Assembly (NCBI GenBank): GCA_934130285.1
Contig: CAKOXT010000003.1
Span: 134,893-198,892, forward strand
Length of the DNA stretch: 64,000 nt
Source of the DNA: an uncultured Clostridia bacterium
Lineage (GTDB): Bacteria; Bacillota; Clostridia; TANB77; CAG-508
Direction: 5' to 3'
Shown here one piece after another: positions 1 through 7,115 of the stretch. The notes under the pieces were generated by a model. The model made no database searches, was not told the origin of the DNA, and worked only from the letters and a program-made list of their open reading frames with translations. Within the stretch, counting starts at the first letter, position 1, and every line of letters starts with the position of its first letter. Both the position numbers and the translations under genes were made by a program.

Positions 1-2
1 TT

Positions 3-71
3 GTAAAAAATTATGTAACCTTGGAAGGATTTAAGAAATTTATGTCGAATATTATTAGAAGAAAGGAATAA
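3..71 (+). CDS. 3' end of an unidentified gene (partial)
   Basis: An open frame enters from the left edge and stops with TAA one base before the dnaG start codon. Only about 22 residues remain, ending in a basic stretch (NIIRRKE), too few to name a family. In many Clostridia the gene before dnaG is a dGTPase-like dgt, but this tail shows nothing that confirms it. The one-base gap suggests co-transcription and translational coupling with dnaG, whose ribosome binding site (AGAAAGGA) lies inside the last codons. Confidence 0.4.
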   Translation, partial: VKNYVTLEGFKKFMSNIIRRKE

Positions 72-72
72 A

Positions 73-1752
73 ATGGTACGTTATAGTGAAGAATTAATTG
101 ATGAAATTAAATCCTCAAATGATATAGTTGATACAATATCACAATATGTAACATTAAAAAGAAGTGGAAGAAATTTTTTCGGATTATGTCCTTTTCATAA
201 AGAAAAATCTCCTTCTTTTTCTGTTTCACCTGATAAACAGATATTTCACTGTTTTGGATGTGGTGTTGGAGGAAATGTAATTCATTTTATAAGTAAAATT
301 GAAAACTTAGATTTCAGAGAGACGATAGAATTTTTAGCTGATAGATCTGGTATAGAATTACCAACATCAGAAAATGATCAAAATAACAAACGTCAATTCA
401 TGAAAGACAAAGTTTATAAAATCAATGAAGAAACAGCCCAATTTTATCATGAAAATTTATATAAACCTACTGCAAAACCAGCACAGGAATATGTAAAAAC
501 AAGAAAACTAAATAATACTACTTTAAAATCTTTTCTAATTGGATATTCTGGAACGTATAATGAATTATACAAACATTTAAAACAAAAAGGGTTTACAGAT
601 GAAGAAATATTAGCATCAAGCCTAGTAAACAGAAATGATAGAGGACAATTTATAGATAGATTTAGAAACAGACTAATGATACCAATAATGGATATCAGAG
701 GGAAGGTAATAGCTTTTGGAGGTAGAGTTTTAGATAAGTCATTACCAAAATATATAAACTCACCAGAAAACATAGTTTATTCAAAAGGAAGAAACTTATT
801 TGGATTAAATATTGCCAAAAAAGGAAATCTAGATAAAATTGTAATTGTCGAGGGATATATGGATGCAATTTCATTATATCAAAGAGGTATAACCAATGTA
901 GTAGCATCACTTGGAACAGCATTAACAGAGGCACAAGGCAGACTACTAAGAAAATATGCTGGACAAGTTATAATAAGCTATGACTCAGATGGAGCAGGTC
1001 AAGCTGCAACAATGAGAGGTTTAGAAATTCTTAAAAATTTAGGATGCGATGTTAGAATACTTCAAATGGAAGGTGCAAAAGATCCAGATGAATATGTTAT
1101 CAAGTATGGAAGTGGAGGCTTCAATTTACTTATAGAAAATGCAATCTCATTAGTAGAGTTCAAAATAAAAGTATTAAGAAAACAATACAATTTGGATAAT
1201 ACAAATGACAAGATCAAATTTTTACAAGAAATTGCAAAAGTTCTGGTAAGTATAGAAAGTCAAATAGAATTAGAAATTCAAATAGATAGCATATCAAGAA
1301 ATTATGGAATCTCAAAAGAAGCAGTATATGCTGAGATTAACAAAATAAAATATGTAAATAAAAACAAAGAAATTCAAGCTGAAACCAAAGTAAAACCAGT
1401 TATAAAAAGAAAAAATGAAACAACAGTTGATGAGTCCATAATAAGAAGAGAAAACGTAATAATATATTTACTTATAAATGGAAATGAAATAAATAGAAAA
1501 AAGATTAAAGAAAATATACAACTAGAGGATTTTAAATATTCATTAAACAAAGAAATATTACAAAAAATATATGAAGCAATAGATAGCAACAAGAGTGTAA
1601 CCAATATAGTAGATTCTATGGAAGAAAAAGAATTAATCAGCCAATGTACAAAAATTATGGCAGATGATTATGAAATATCAGATATAGATAAGTGCATAGA
1701 AGATATGATTAATAGTTATACTAAAGAAAGACTTATACGGAAGAAAAAATGA
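73..1752 (+). CDS. dnaG: DNA primase DnaG (C-terminus out of frame)
   Basis: Replicative primase, which makes RNA primers at the fork with DnaB helicase. The order is classical: a CHC2 zinc finger at about residues 39-65 (CPFH, then CFGC), the primase catalytic core, and a TOPRIM domain from about residue 255 with IVIVEGYMD and ISYDSDGAG carrying the acidic metal-binding residues. The start at 73 has an AAGGA site upstream. The gene leads directly into rpoD, the usual dnaG-sigA macromolecular-synthesis pairing. The open frame stops at 559 residues in an A6 run (1744-1749), while a helical tail typical of DnaG continues in another frame to 1855. The true or ancestral protein is therefore probably near 594 residues. 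The lost part belongs to the C-terminal helicase-binding region, so a sequencing error, slippage or a genuine truncation must be told apart. Confidence 0.95.
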   Translation: MVRYSEELIDEIKSSNDIVDTISQYVTLKRSGRNFFGLCPFHKEKSPSFSVSPDKQIFHCFGCGVGGNVIHFISKIENLDFRETIEFLADRSGIELPTSENDQNNKRQFMKDKVYKINEETAQFYHENLYKPTAKPAQEYVKTRKLNNTTLKSFLIGYSGTYNELYKHLKQKGFTDEEILASSLVNRNDRGQFIDRFRNRLMIPIMDIRGKVIAFGGRVLDKSLPKYINSPENIVYSKGRNLFGLNIAKKGNLDKIVIVEGYMDAISLYQRGITNVVASLGTALTEAQGRLLRKYAGQVIISYDSDGAGQAATMRGLEILKNLGCDVRILQMEGAKDPDEYVIKYGSGGFNLLIENAISLVEFKIKVLRKQYNLDNTNDKIKFLQEIAKVLVSIESQIELEIQIDSISRNYGISKEAVYAEINKIKYVNKNKEIQAETKVKPVIKRKNETTVDESIIRRENVIIYLLINGNEINRKKIKENIQLEDFKYSLNKEILQKIYEAIDSNKSVTNIVDSMEEKELISQCTKIMADDYEISDIDKCIEDMINSYTKERLIRKKK

Positions 1753-1855
1753 AATATTATCAAAGCTAGAAGCAAATACAGGTACAAAAGAGGAAATAAC
1801 TAGTCTTGAAAGAGAGCTAAGTCAAATTATTTTGCAATTAGCTAAAATGAAATAG
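1745..1855 (+). other. dnaG: Out-of-frame continuation of the DnaG C-terminus
   Basis: From the A-run that ends the dnaG frame, a second frame stays open for about 36 codons and ends in TAG at 1853-1855, exactly overlapping the AGGAGGA ribosome binding site of rpoD. It encodes an amphipathic, Leu/Glu/Lys-rich helix (ILSKLEANTGTKEEITSLER then ELSQIILQLAKMK), the composition and length expected for the end of DnaG. Removing one A from the A6 run joins the two frames. The tail has no start codon or ribosome binding site of its own. Confidence 0.7.
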
Positions 1856-1864
1856 GAGGAAAGT

Positions 1865-3190
1865 ATGAGCAGAGCTAAAAAAGAAGAAACAGAAAACGAA
1901 GAAATTAAAACTACTAAAAAGAAAAAAGCTACAACTGCAGAAAATGAACAACTACAATTAGATGAAGTAGTAAAAGCTAGTAAAGAAGAAAATAAAAAAG
2001 CAACAGAAGCTAAAGCTAATAAAGAAGAAAATAAAAAAGCAACAGAAGTTAAAGATAGTAAAAAGAAAATAAAAGAACTTAAAAAAATAGAAAATCCACA
2101 AACAGAGGAAGAAATTGCGAATAACAAAGTTTATAACATATTAAAATCTGCAAAAGAAAGTGGAAAAATTACTTATGGAGAACTTGCAAGTCAATTAGGT
2201 GATGTAACACCAGATCAAATTGATAAAGTATTCGACGTATTTGAAGAATTAGGTGTAGACGTTCTTAAAGATGACACAGATGATGAACCAGACATTGAAG
2301 ACTTAGAAGAAGTTGAAGAAATCAAATTAGATGATATGAACACAACTTCATTAGAAGGTATAAATGTAGATGATCCAGTAAGAATGTATTTAAGAGAGAT
2401 AGGAAGAATACCACTATTAACATTTGATGAAGAATTAGATCTAGCTAAAAGAATCCTAGAAGATGATGAAGAAGCAAAGCAAAAATTAGCAGAATCAAAC
2501 TTAAGACTAGTTGTTAGTATAGCTAAAAAATATGTTGGTAGAGGAATGTTATTCCTAGACTTAATCCAAGAAGGAAATATGGGATTAATAAAAGCAGTAG
2601 AGAAATTTGATTACACAAAAGGATTCAAATTCAGTACTTATGCAACATGGTGGATTAGACAAGCTATAACAAGAGCTATAGCTGATCAAGCAAGAACAAT
2701 AAGAATACCTGTACACATGGTAGAAACAATTAATAAATTAATAAGAACATCAAGACACTTACTACAACAACTAGGTAGAGAGCCTACCCCAGAAGAAATA
2801 GCAGCTGAGATGGAAATACCAGTTGAAAAAGTAATGGAAATACAAAAAATAGCTCAAGACCCAGTATCTTTGGAAACACCAATTGGTGAAGAAGATGATA
2901 GTCATTTAGGAGATTTCATTCCAGATGATGAATCACCAGCCCCACAAGATTCTGCAGCTTATACATTATTAAAAGAACAATTAGAAGAAGTAATGGAAAC
3001 ATTAACACCTAGAGAAGCAAAAGTATTAAAACTTAGATTTGGATTAGAAGACGGAAAAGCTAGAACACTTGAAGAAGTTGGACGTGAATTCAAAGTAACA
3101 CGTGAAAGAATTAGACAAATCGAAGCAAAAGCATTACGCAAACTAAGACATCCAAGTAGAAGTAAAAGATTAAAAGATTATATGAGCTAA
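1865..3190 (+). CDS. rpoD: RNA polymerase housekeeping sigma factor (sigma-70/SigA)
   Basis: Primary sigma factor. It has an unusual N-terminal extension of about 80 residues of Lys/Glu/Ala repeats (KANKEENKKATE-like units), a region 1.1-like segment (about 95-165), then regions 1.2-4. Region 2 shows NLRLVVSIAKKYVGRGM, FLDLIQEGNMGLIKAVEKFD and the promoter-melting YATWWIRQAITRAI. Region 4.2 ends with RTLEEVGREFKVTRERIRQI, the helix-turn-helix that contacts the -35 box. At 441 residues it is longer than B. subtilis SigA because of the extension. The ATG at 1865 follows AGGAGGA at 1854-1860, placed within the overlapping tail of dnaG, so the two genes look co-transcribed. Confidence 0.97.
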   Translation: MSRAKKEETENEEIKTTKKKKATTAENEQLQLDEVVKASKEENKKATEAKANKEENKKATEVKDSKKKIKELKKIENPQTEEEIANNKVYNILKSAKESGKITYGELASQLGDVTPDQIDKVFDVFEELGVDVLKDDTDDEPDIEDLEEVEEIKLDDMNTTSLEGINVDDPVRMYLREIGRIPLLTFDEELDLAKRILEDDEEAKQKLAESNLRLVVSIAKKYVGRGMLFLDLIQEGNMGLIKAVEKFDYTKGFKFSTYATWWIRQAITRAIADQARTIRIPVHMVETINKLIRTSRHLLQQLGREPTPEEIAAEMEIPVEKVMEIQKIAQDPVSLETPIGEEDDSHLGDFIPDDESPAPQDSAAYTLLKEQLEEVMETLTPREAKVLKLRFGLEDGKARTLEEVGREFKVTRERIRQIEAKALRKLRHPSRSKRLKDYMS

Positions 3191-3214
3191 AAAAGAAAAG
3201 GAGTGACTGAAGTC

Positions 3215-3370
3215 ATGGAAAAAAGAAATATAGAAATAGTTCCAGGAAACGGAAATATCGAAATATCACCAGCTGAGGATCACATAAATGATATAGTAGA
3301 TAACAATAATAAAAAACCAAAAAAAGAAGATATTGTTATCCCAGTTCCACAGAAGAAAGATGAGGAATAA
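3215..3370 (+). CDS. Small hypothetical protein downstream of rpoD (51 aa)
   Basis: A 51-residue frame (MEKRNIEIVPGNGNIEIS...) with an AAGGAG site at 3198-3203, 11 bases before ATG. It lies 24 bases after the rpoD stop and is followed by a 13-bp hairpin, so it is probably the last gene of the dnaG-rpoD operon. The product is charged and lacks hydrophobic segments; it holds an Asn/Lys-rich linker and ends in Lys/Asp/Glu. I do not recognise a family. An in-frame GTG at 3203 overlaps the ribosome binding site and is unlikely to be used. Confidence 0.6.
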   Translation: MEKRNIEIVPGNGNIEISPAEDHINDIVDNNNKKPKKEDIVIPVPQKKDEE

Positions 3371-3382
3371 AATAAAAAATAA

Positions 3383-3416
3383 CTAATAGGAAATGTATAA
3401 AAGCATTTCCTATTAG
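3383..3416 (+). terminator. Terminator hairpin after the dnaG-rpoD operon
   Basis: Perfect 13-bp stem, CTAATAGGAAATG with CATTTCCTATTAG, and an 8-base loop, 12 bases after the small gene stops. The downstream T-tract is weak (ATTTAAAT), so termination may be partial. Confidence 0.65.
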
Positions 3417-3528
3417 ATTTAAATACTATAAAAGCACAGTAAAAAGCATTATAAGAAGACATATCAAATAACTTACATCATGCTTTCTATAAAAAATCAA
3501 AATACATTACAAAAAATAGTAAAAAGTG

Positions 3529-3557
3529 TTGACAAAACACAAAATAGACATTATAAT
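3529..3557 (+). promoter_or_regulatory. Promoter of tRNA-Met
   Basis: Perfect consensus: TTGACA at 3529-3534, 17-base spacer, TATAAT at 3552-3557. The first tRNA base is 12 bases past the -10 box. Confidence 0.85.
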
Positions 3558-3568
3558 ATTAATGCTAT

Positions 3569-3645
3569 GGCGAGATAGCTCAGCTGGCTAGAGCAACTGG
3601 TTCATACCCAGTAGGTCGAGAGTTCGAATCTCCCTCTCGCTACCA
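3569..3645 (+). tRNA. tRNA-Met (CAT anticodon), elongator type
   Basis: Complete cloverleaf: acceptor GGCGAGA with TCTCGCT (G1-U72 wobble), D-arm AGCTCAGCTGGCTAGAGC, anticodon stem ACTGG/CCAGT with loop TTCATAC (CAT at 3603-3605), T-loop GTTCGAATC, and encoded CCA at the end. The anticodon stem lacks the three G-C pairs and the end lacks the C1-A72 mismatch of initiators, so it is the elongator. A lysidine-modified tRNA-Ile2 is less likely because the body resembles known Firmicutes elongator Met tRNAs. Confidence 0.93.
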
Positions 3646-3675
3646 AAACCTTTCACTTATGTGAAAGGTTTTTTT
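3646..3675 (+). terminator. Terminator of tRNA-Met
   Basis: Stem AAACCTTTCAC / GTGAAAGGTTT with a TTAT loop, running into seven T, directly after the CCA end. Confidence 0.9.
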
Positions 3676-3765
3676 ATGCCTAAAAGTAGCAGAAGGTAAT
3701 TTTTGTAAAAAGACTTGTTTTACTTAATATATATATAATAATTCTAATAAATATAGAGGTAAGAT

Positions 3766-3954
3766 ATGAACAAATTAAGTAAAATTTTATTAGCAATTAT
3801 TATATTTCTAATATGTGTATTAAGTGCAGTAATTTATAATTTTTTTGAACAAAAAGAAGCTTTAGAAGTAAGTTTAGAAGAAATTAAAAACATGCATGAA
3901 GAAATTAATTCTTTAAATGCACAGATATCAGATTTACGTTCTGAGGAAAGATAA
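3766..3954 (+). CDS. Small membrane-anchored coiled-coil protein (62 aa)
   Basis: Residues 6-27 (ILLAIIIFLICVLSAVIYNF) form one membrane-spanning segment. The rest (residues 33-60) is a Glu/Leu/Ile heptad-like coiled coil ending in RSEER. The basic residues before the membrane segment predict the N-terminus inside and the coil outside. The ribosome binding site is AGAGGT, seven bases before ATG. The gene stands alone, on the same strand as the tRNA. The shape recalls FtsB/FtsL-type or phage Rz-like stalks, but the protein is too short to assign. Confidence 0.55.
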   Translation: MNKLSKILLAIIIFLICVLSAVIYNFFEQKEALEVSLEEIKNMHEEINSLNAQISDLRSEER

Positions 3955-4127
3955 AAATATAATAACTAAAAGTATATAATGTAGAAACAAATAAAAGCTA
4001 CTAAAACTAAATTAAAAAGAATGTAAATTTAGAACATAATTGCTAAGCAAAAGAATATAAAATATTGCAGTACTTGACATAATGTGATATAATAATATTA
4101 CTATTGTTTGATAGGAGGTATTAATGA

Positions 4128-4343
4128 ATGAAATCTCCAAAGCTGGCAAAAATTGAACCAATTCGGGAATATTGGGAAAATGGAAAATTAAAATCAGAAA
4201 AATACCTGATACATATGTCATACATCGTATACCGGTATGACAAGAAAGGGAATAACATAGGATTATCTGTCAATGGGATAGAATATCCTGTAGATTCTGA
4301 ATTGATTTTCTCAGGAAAGACCTTAAAGGTTCAAACCAAATAA
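4128..4343 (+). CDS. Small MORN-like orphan protein (71 aa)
   Basis: A 71-residue frame with a perfect AGGAGG at 4113-4118, nine bases before ATG. The segment REYWENGKLKSEKYL, then YRYDKKGNNIGLSVNG, resembles the 'yyenGklkse' unit of MORN-2-type repeats, hinting at a small beta-rich protein. No signal peptide or membrane segment is present. Base use is somewhat richer in G+C (about one third) than its neighbours, with CGG, CCG and GGG codons rare nearby. A strong terminator starts at its stop codon and a TTGACA lies upstream at 4074-4079, so it is a self-contained transcription unit, possibly acquired. Confidence 0.6.
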   Translation: MKSPKLAKIEPIREYWENGKLKSEKYLIHMSYIVYRYDKKGNNIGLSVNGIEYPVDSELIFSGKTLKVQTK

Positions 4344-4377
4344 TCTGAGTGAATATGTTCACTCAGATTATTTTTTT
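4342..4377 (+). terminator. Terminator of the MORN-like gene
   Basis: Perfect 12-bp stem AATCTGAGTGAA / TTCACTCAGATT, TATG loop, then A and seven T. It begins within the stop codon. Confidence 0.9.
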
Positions 4378-4580
4378 ATATTATAGAAACGTTCGAAGAA
4401 CTTTCCATAATATAAATACTTTGCACAGAAATTAGCTATGCAAATTTTGCACACGAACAATTCAATGTGACCTGAACTCTATAATTAAAGTATAAAAAAA
4501 TTTAATCAGCCAACTATTGTTCTAAATAAGAAAGGGTAGAGGAATAAAAAAAACGATACATACAAATAAGTTAAAAGATA

Positions 4581-4615
4581 AAAAAATAATCTCTAGACAT
4601 ACTAGAGATTATTTT
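4581..4615 (-). terminator. Terminator of rplU-rpmA
   Basis: Stem AAATAATCTCTAG / CTAGAGATTATTT with a five-base loop. Read on the minus strand it is followed by a T-run. It ends 15 bases past the rpmA stop. The 200 bases between it and the previous terminator show no convincing gene. Confidence 0.8.
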
Positions 4616-4629
4616 AATTATATTATTAA

Positions 4630-4899
4630 TTATTCAGCAGCGTTCTCTACTGGGTAAACGCTAACTTGTTTTTTGTCTTTACCTAATTTCTCAAATTTAA
4701 CTGTTCCATCTGATAAAGCAAATAAAGTATCATCACTACCTTTTCCAACGTTCATACCTGGATGGATGTGAGTTCCTCTTTGTCTAACTAATATATTTCC
4801 TGCAAGAACAAATTGTCCATCTGCTCTTTTAACACCAAGTCTCTTTGACTCACTGTCTCTACCGTTCTTAACACTACCTTGACCTTTTTTATGTGCCAC
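4630..4899 (-). CDS. rpmA: 50S ribosomal protein L27
   Basis: Large-subunit protein near the peptidyl-transferase centre. The body is typical: MAHKKGQGSVKNGRDSESKR, LGVKRADGQFVLAGNILVRQ and GTHIHPGMNVGKGSDDTLFA. The start is GTG, with AAGGGAG nine bases upstream. Many Firmicutes make L27 with a short N-terminal extension removed by the Prp protease, whose gene lies between rplU and rpmA. Here the protein starts in the mature, Gram-negative-like form and no prp gene lies in the 60-base gap to rplU. This agrees internally: no extension, no protease. Confidence 0.97.
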   Translation of the reverse strand: MAHKKGQGSVKNGRDSESKRLGVKRADGQFVLAGNILVRQRGTHIHPGMNVGKGSDDTLFALSDGTVKFEKLGKDKKQVSVYPVENAAE

Positions 4900-4959
4900 T
4901 TAAATTCACTCCCTTCACATAAAGATTTTTATATGTTACACATTTAAATTTAATCAAAA

Positions 4960-5310
4960 TTATTTTGCTGCTTCAGCTGTAGCTTCTTTTTTTGCAGCTG
5001 GTAACTTAATATTTGTAATTTCTACCTTTGTGTATGGTTGTCTATGACCTTGAGTTCTTCTATAATTCTTTTTAGCCTTATATTTGAAAACAAGAATTTT
5101 TTTAGATTTGTCATGAGAAATTACTTTTCCTTCAACCTTAATACCTTTAACATAAGGACTTCCAACTTGTACTTTTTTATCATCAGATACAAGAACTACT
5201 TTATCAAAAGTAACTTTTTTTCCTACTTCAGTATCTAATTTTTCGAAAAATACAACATCTCCTTCTGCTACTTTGTATTGTTTTCCACATGCTTCAATAA
5301 TTGCGTACAT
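4960..5310 (-). CDS. rplU: 50S ribosomal protein L21
   Basis: Recognised from MYAIIEACGKQYKVAEGDVV, the KVTFDKVVLVSDDKKVQVGS core and the YRRTQGHRQPYTKVEITNI signature. It carries an Ala/Lys/Glu tail of about 12 residues (KKEATAEAAK) beyond the usual end. The ATG at 5310 follows GGGAGGTG. It is first in a two-gene minus-strand operon with rpmA, under a consensus promoter and a structured leader matching the place of the L21 leader element. Confidence 0.97.
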   Translation of the reverse strand: MYAIIEACGKQYKVAEGDVVFFEKLDTEVGKKVTFDKVVLVSDDKKVQVGSPYVKGIKVEGKVISHDKSKKILVFKYKAKKNYRRTQGHRQPYTKVEITNIKLPAAKKEATAEAAK

Positions 5311-5341
5311 TTAAGTACACCTCCCTTTTTTGTATACTCGC

Positions 5342-5405
5342 TAATCCTTACATATAGGTAGTTAGAATAAATCTAACATTTATGGAACCTTAATTAAGCG
5401 GATTA
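5342..5405 (-). ncRNA. Candidate L21 leader (autoregulatory 5' UTR element)
   Basis: Between the promoter and rplU the transcript can form a closing stem TAATCC/GGATTA (5400-5405 with 5342-5347) enclosing a six-bp hairpin GTTAGA-TTTAT-TCTAAC. Position, size and multi-stem shape fit the Firmicutes L21 leader family, which is thought to bind L21. I assign the name from position and fold, not from a covariance match. Confidence 0.5.
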
Positions 5406-5414
5406 CAGTTACAT

Positions 5415-5443
5415 ATTCTAACATAGCAGTCAAGTTTTGTCAA
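5415..5443 (-). promoter_or_regulatory. Promoter of rplU-rpmA
   Basis: On the minus strand: TTGACA (5438-5443), exactly 17 bases, TAGAAT (5415-5420). Transcription would begin just before the leader element. Confidence 0.8.
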
Positions 5444-5505
5444 CATAAAAGCAAGAAATATCTGGATTTTAACCAATATTTAAGAATGATAACAAATGTT
5501 TATAA

Positions 5506-5534
5506 TTGACATTAAAATATATTTGATATATCAT
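5506..5534 (+). promoter_or_regulatory. Promoter of the cyclophilin gene
   Basis: TTGACA at 5506-5511, 17-base spacer, TATCAT at 5529-5534, then AAAAGGAG and a TTG start. It is divergent from the rplU promoter, about 60 bases away. Confidence 0.7.
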
Positions 5535-5569
5535 TTGAATATAAATCAAAAGAAAAGGAGTAGATTATT

Positions 5570-6397
5570 TTGGAAAACAAAGCAACGTATATCGTCATTG
5601 CAGTTGTTGCTGTAATAGTTTTTGCAGTAATAGCAGCAGTAATAATTTTTGATGGCGGAAGTGAAAAGGGAGAAGAAAAAACAGTAAAAAACACATCTAA
5701 TAATATTTCTACAAAAAAAGAAAACACAACTAACAATACAACTAATAGTACTGAGGACGAAGAAGACTCATTTGACTATGAGGCTGCAGCTGAAGAACAA
5801 ATGGCAGAACCAAAAGCTGGAGAGACAATTGCAGTTATGCATGTGAAAGGATATGGAGACATTACATTTAAGTTTTTTGAAGATAAGGCACCTAAAGCGG
5901 TAAAGAACTTTTTAACGCATGCTAAAGAAGGATATTATAACGGAGTTAAATTTCATAGAGTAATGGAAGATTTCATGATTCAAGGTGGTGATCCAAAAGG
6001 AGACGGAACCGGAGGAGAAAGTATATGGGGAGAAGGATTTGAAGAGGAAATAGATCAAAGCCTAGTACCATATAGAGGAGCTCTTTGCATGGCCAGTGCA
6101 GGAACAGGAACATCTTCATTAGGAAGTCAATTCTTTATAGTGCAAGCGAAAGCAGATGATACACAAGCAAGTAGTATGTTGTCTTATGGATATCCAGAAG
6201 GTTTAGTAAAAAGTTATCAAAAATATGGTGGCTATTTAAGCCTATATAAAAGCTATACAGTATTTGGTCAAGTAATATCTGGAATGGAAGTAGTAGATAA
6301 AATAGCTCAATCAGAAAAAACATTATCATCTTCAGGAGAATTATCAAGTCCAGTAAATGATATAATAATTGAATCAATAGATGTAACAACAAAATAA
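5570..6397 (+). CDS. Membrane-anchored cyclophilin-type peptidyl-prolyl isomerase
   Basis: Proline isomerase that helps fold exported proteins. The start is TTG, nine bases after AAAAGGAG. Residues 6-28 are a hydrophobic anchor without a lipobox Cys, followed by a Ser/Thr/Asn-rich linker to about residue 80. The cyclophilin domain then begins, with FHRVMEDFMIQGGDPKGDGT carrying the catalytic Arg and the Phe-Met-Gln triad, and LGSQFFIVQ. An insertion of about 30 residues (YGYPEGLVKSYQKYGGYLSL) precedes the YTVFGQVISGMEVVDKIA motif; similar insertions occur in Firmicutes secreted cyclophilins. The gene is monocistronic with its own promoter and a GC-rich hairpin after it. Confidence 0.92.
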   Translation: MENKATYIVIAVVAVIVFAVIAAVIIFDGGSEKGEEKTVKNTSNNISTKKENTTNNTTNSTEDEEDSFDYEAAAEEQMAEPKAGETIAVMHVKGYGDITFKFFEDKAPKAVKNFLTHAKEGYYNGVKFHRVMEDFMIQGGDPKGDGTGGESIWGEGFEEEIDQSLVPYRGALCMASAGTGTSSLGSQFFIVQAKADDTQASSMLSYGYPEGLVKSYQKYGGYLSLYKSYTVFGQVISGMEVVDKIAQSEKTLSSSGELSSPVNDIIIESIDVTTK

Positions 6398-6410
6398 AAA
6401 TATAGTATAA

Positions 6411-6451
6411 TAAAAAAATGAAGCCCCGCGTTGTAGAATACGCGGGGCTTT
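6411..6451. terminator. GC-rich bidirectional terminator
   Basis: AAGCCCCGCG / CGCGGGGCTT stem, unusually GC-rich for this genome, between the convergent cyclophilin and orphan gene. The A-run at 6411-6417 gives a T-tract on the minus strand, so it chiefly serves the minus-strand gene and probably arrived with it. Confidence 0.8.
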
Positions 6452-6463
6452 GAAGGTTCTGAA

Positions 6464-6904
6464 TCAGTTGTTGATCAAGAGTTCCTCAACCAATTCGGTC
6501 TGGCTTTCAGAGCAAAGAGTTTTCAATCCAGCATGAGAAAACTCAAGCATAGATGTATCACTCTCAATTCCAGAAACCAGATGTTCAGAAACTTTAACGA
6601 CCTTGATGTTATCAAAGGTCATGTGGGTACCAATAGGCAACTGTTCAAGGTTGCGAGCAGCGATCTTGAAATCGTGCCACTGCATAAATGCAGGAATTTC
6701 AAAGACACTGTTATAGGTAGAATCAACCTCTTCCAGTTCATCAAGCAGGGCAAAAATCTGCTCAAACGAACGAACAGAAGAAATGATCAACCGATCATTA
6801 ATGCAAACAAAACTGCCTTCCCCGTGGTCCAAGCAGGCAATATCCATATTCATGGTAAAGCGTGCAGCACCAACGTTTTTAAAGCTCTTAACATTCTCAC
6901 TCAT
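6464..6904 (-). CDS. Orphan cytosolic protein of unknown function, GC-rich gene (146 aa)
   Basis: The start was set at MSENVKSF because GGAGGTG lies six bases upstream; longer in-frame starts have no such site. The product is acidic and soluble, without signal or membrane segments. Features include MDIACLDHGEGSFVCINDRL, SFEQIFALLDELEEVDS and an acidic end TELVEELLINN. I do not recognise the family. The coding strand is about 45% G+C against about 28% around it, with C- and G-ending codons, and it is closed by an equally GC-rich terminator. These are signs of horizontal acquisition as a single-gene unit. The strand is opposite to both flanking genes. Confidence 0.7.
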   Translation of the reverse strand: MSENVKSFKNVGAARFTMNMDIACLDHGEGSFVCINDRLIISSVRSFEQIFALLDELEEVDSTYNSVFEIPAFMQWHDFKIAARNLEQLPIGTHMTFDNIKVVKVSEHLVSGIESDTSMLEFSHAGLKTLCSESQTELVEELLINN

Positions 6905-7021
6905 TTCGAGCACCTCCATTTTTTTGTATATAAGTGAAAATAGGTACAACATTAGTATAACACAGATTTACATAAAATGCCACCTCTGTAAAAACAAAAA
7001 TAAAAAAACATGCAAAAAATG

Positions 7022-7050
7022 TTGCATAATTCATGATATTATGTTAAAAT
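7022..7050 (+). promoter_or_regulatory. Promoter of rpsF-ssb-rpsR
   Basis: TTGCAT at 7022-7027, 17-base spacer, TAAAAT at 7045-7050, about 65 bases before the rpsF start. Confidence 0.65.
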
Positions 7051-7059
7051 AATCAACGT

Positions 7060-7091
7060 TAACCTTACTCGTATAAAAGAAGTACGGGTTA
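7060..7091 (+). promoter_or_regulatory. Candidate S6:S18-binding leader hairpin
   Basis: In the rpsF 5' UTR a stem TAACC/GGTTA (7060-7064 with 7087-7091) and an inner TACT/AGTA stem enclose an apical loop, leaving a C-G bulge on the 3' side. An S6:S18-regulated leader with a conserved bulged CCG-type element is known before rpsF in many bacteria. Position and bulge fit, but the bulge here is short, so this is tentative. Confidence 0.4.
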
Positions 7092-7115
7092 TATATCCAG
7101 AAGGAGGTGGAAATA

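Noticed and set aside
3569..3645. Initiator tRNA-fMet
   Set aside because: The C1-A72 mismatch and the three G-C pairs of the anticodon stem are absent; it is elongator type.
6533..7052. Plus-strand frames over the GC-rich orphan gene
   Set aside because: They lack ribosome binding sites, whereas the minus-strand frame has GGAGGTG at correct spacing and a terminator.
7107..7115. GTG start for rpsF three codons upstream
   Set aside because: The GTG lies inside the AAGGAGG ribosome binding site; ATG at 7116 gives the normal S6 start.
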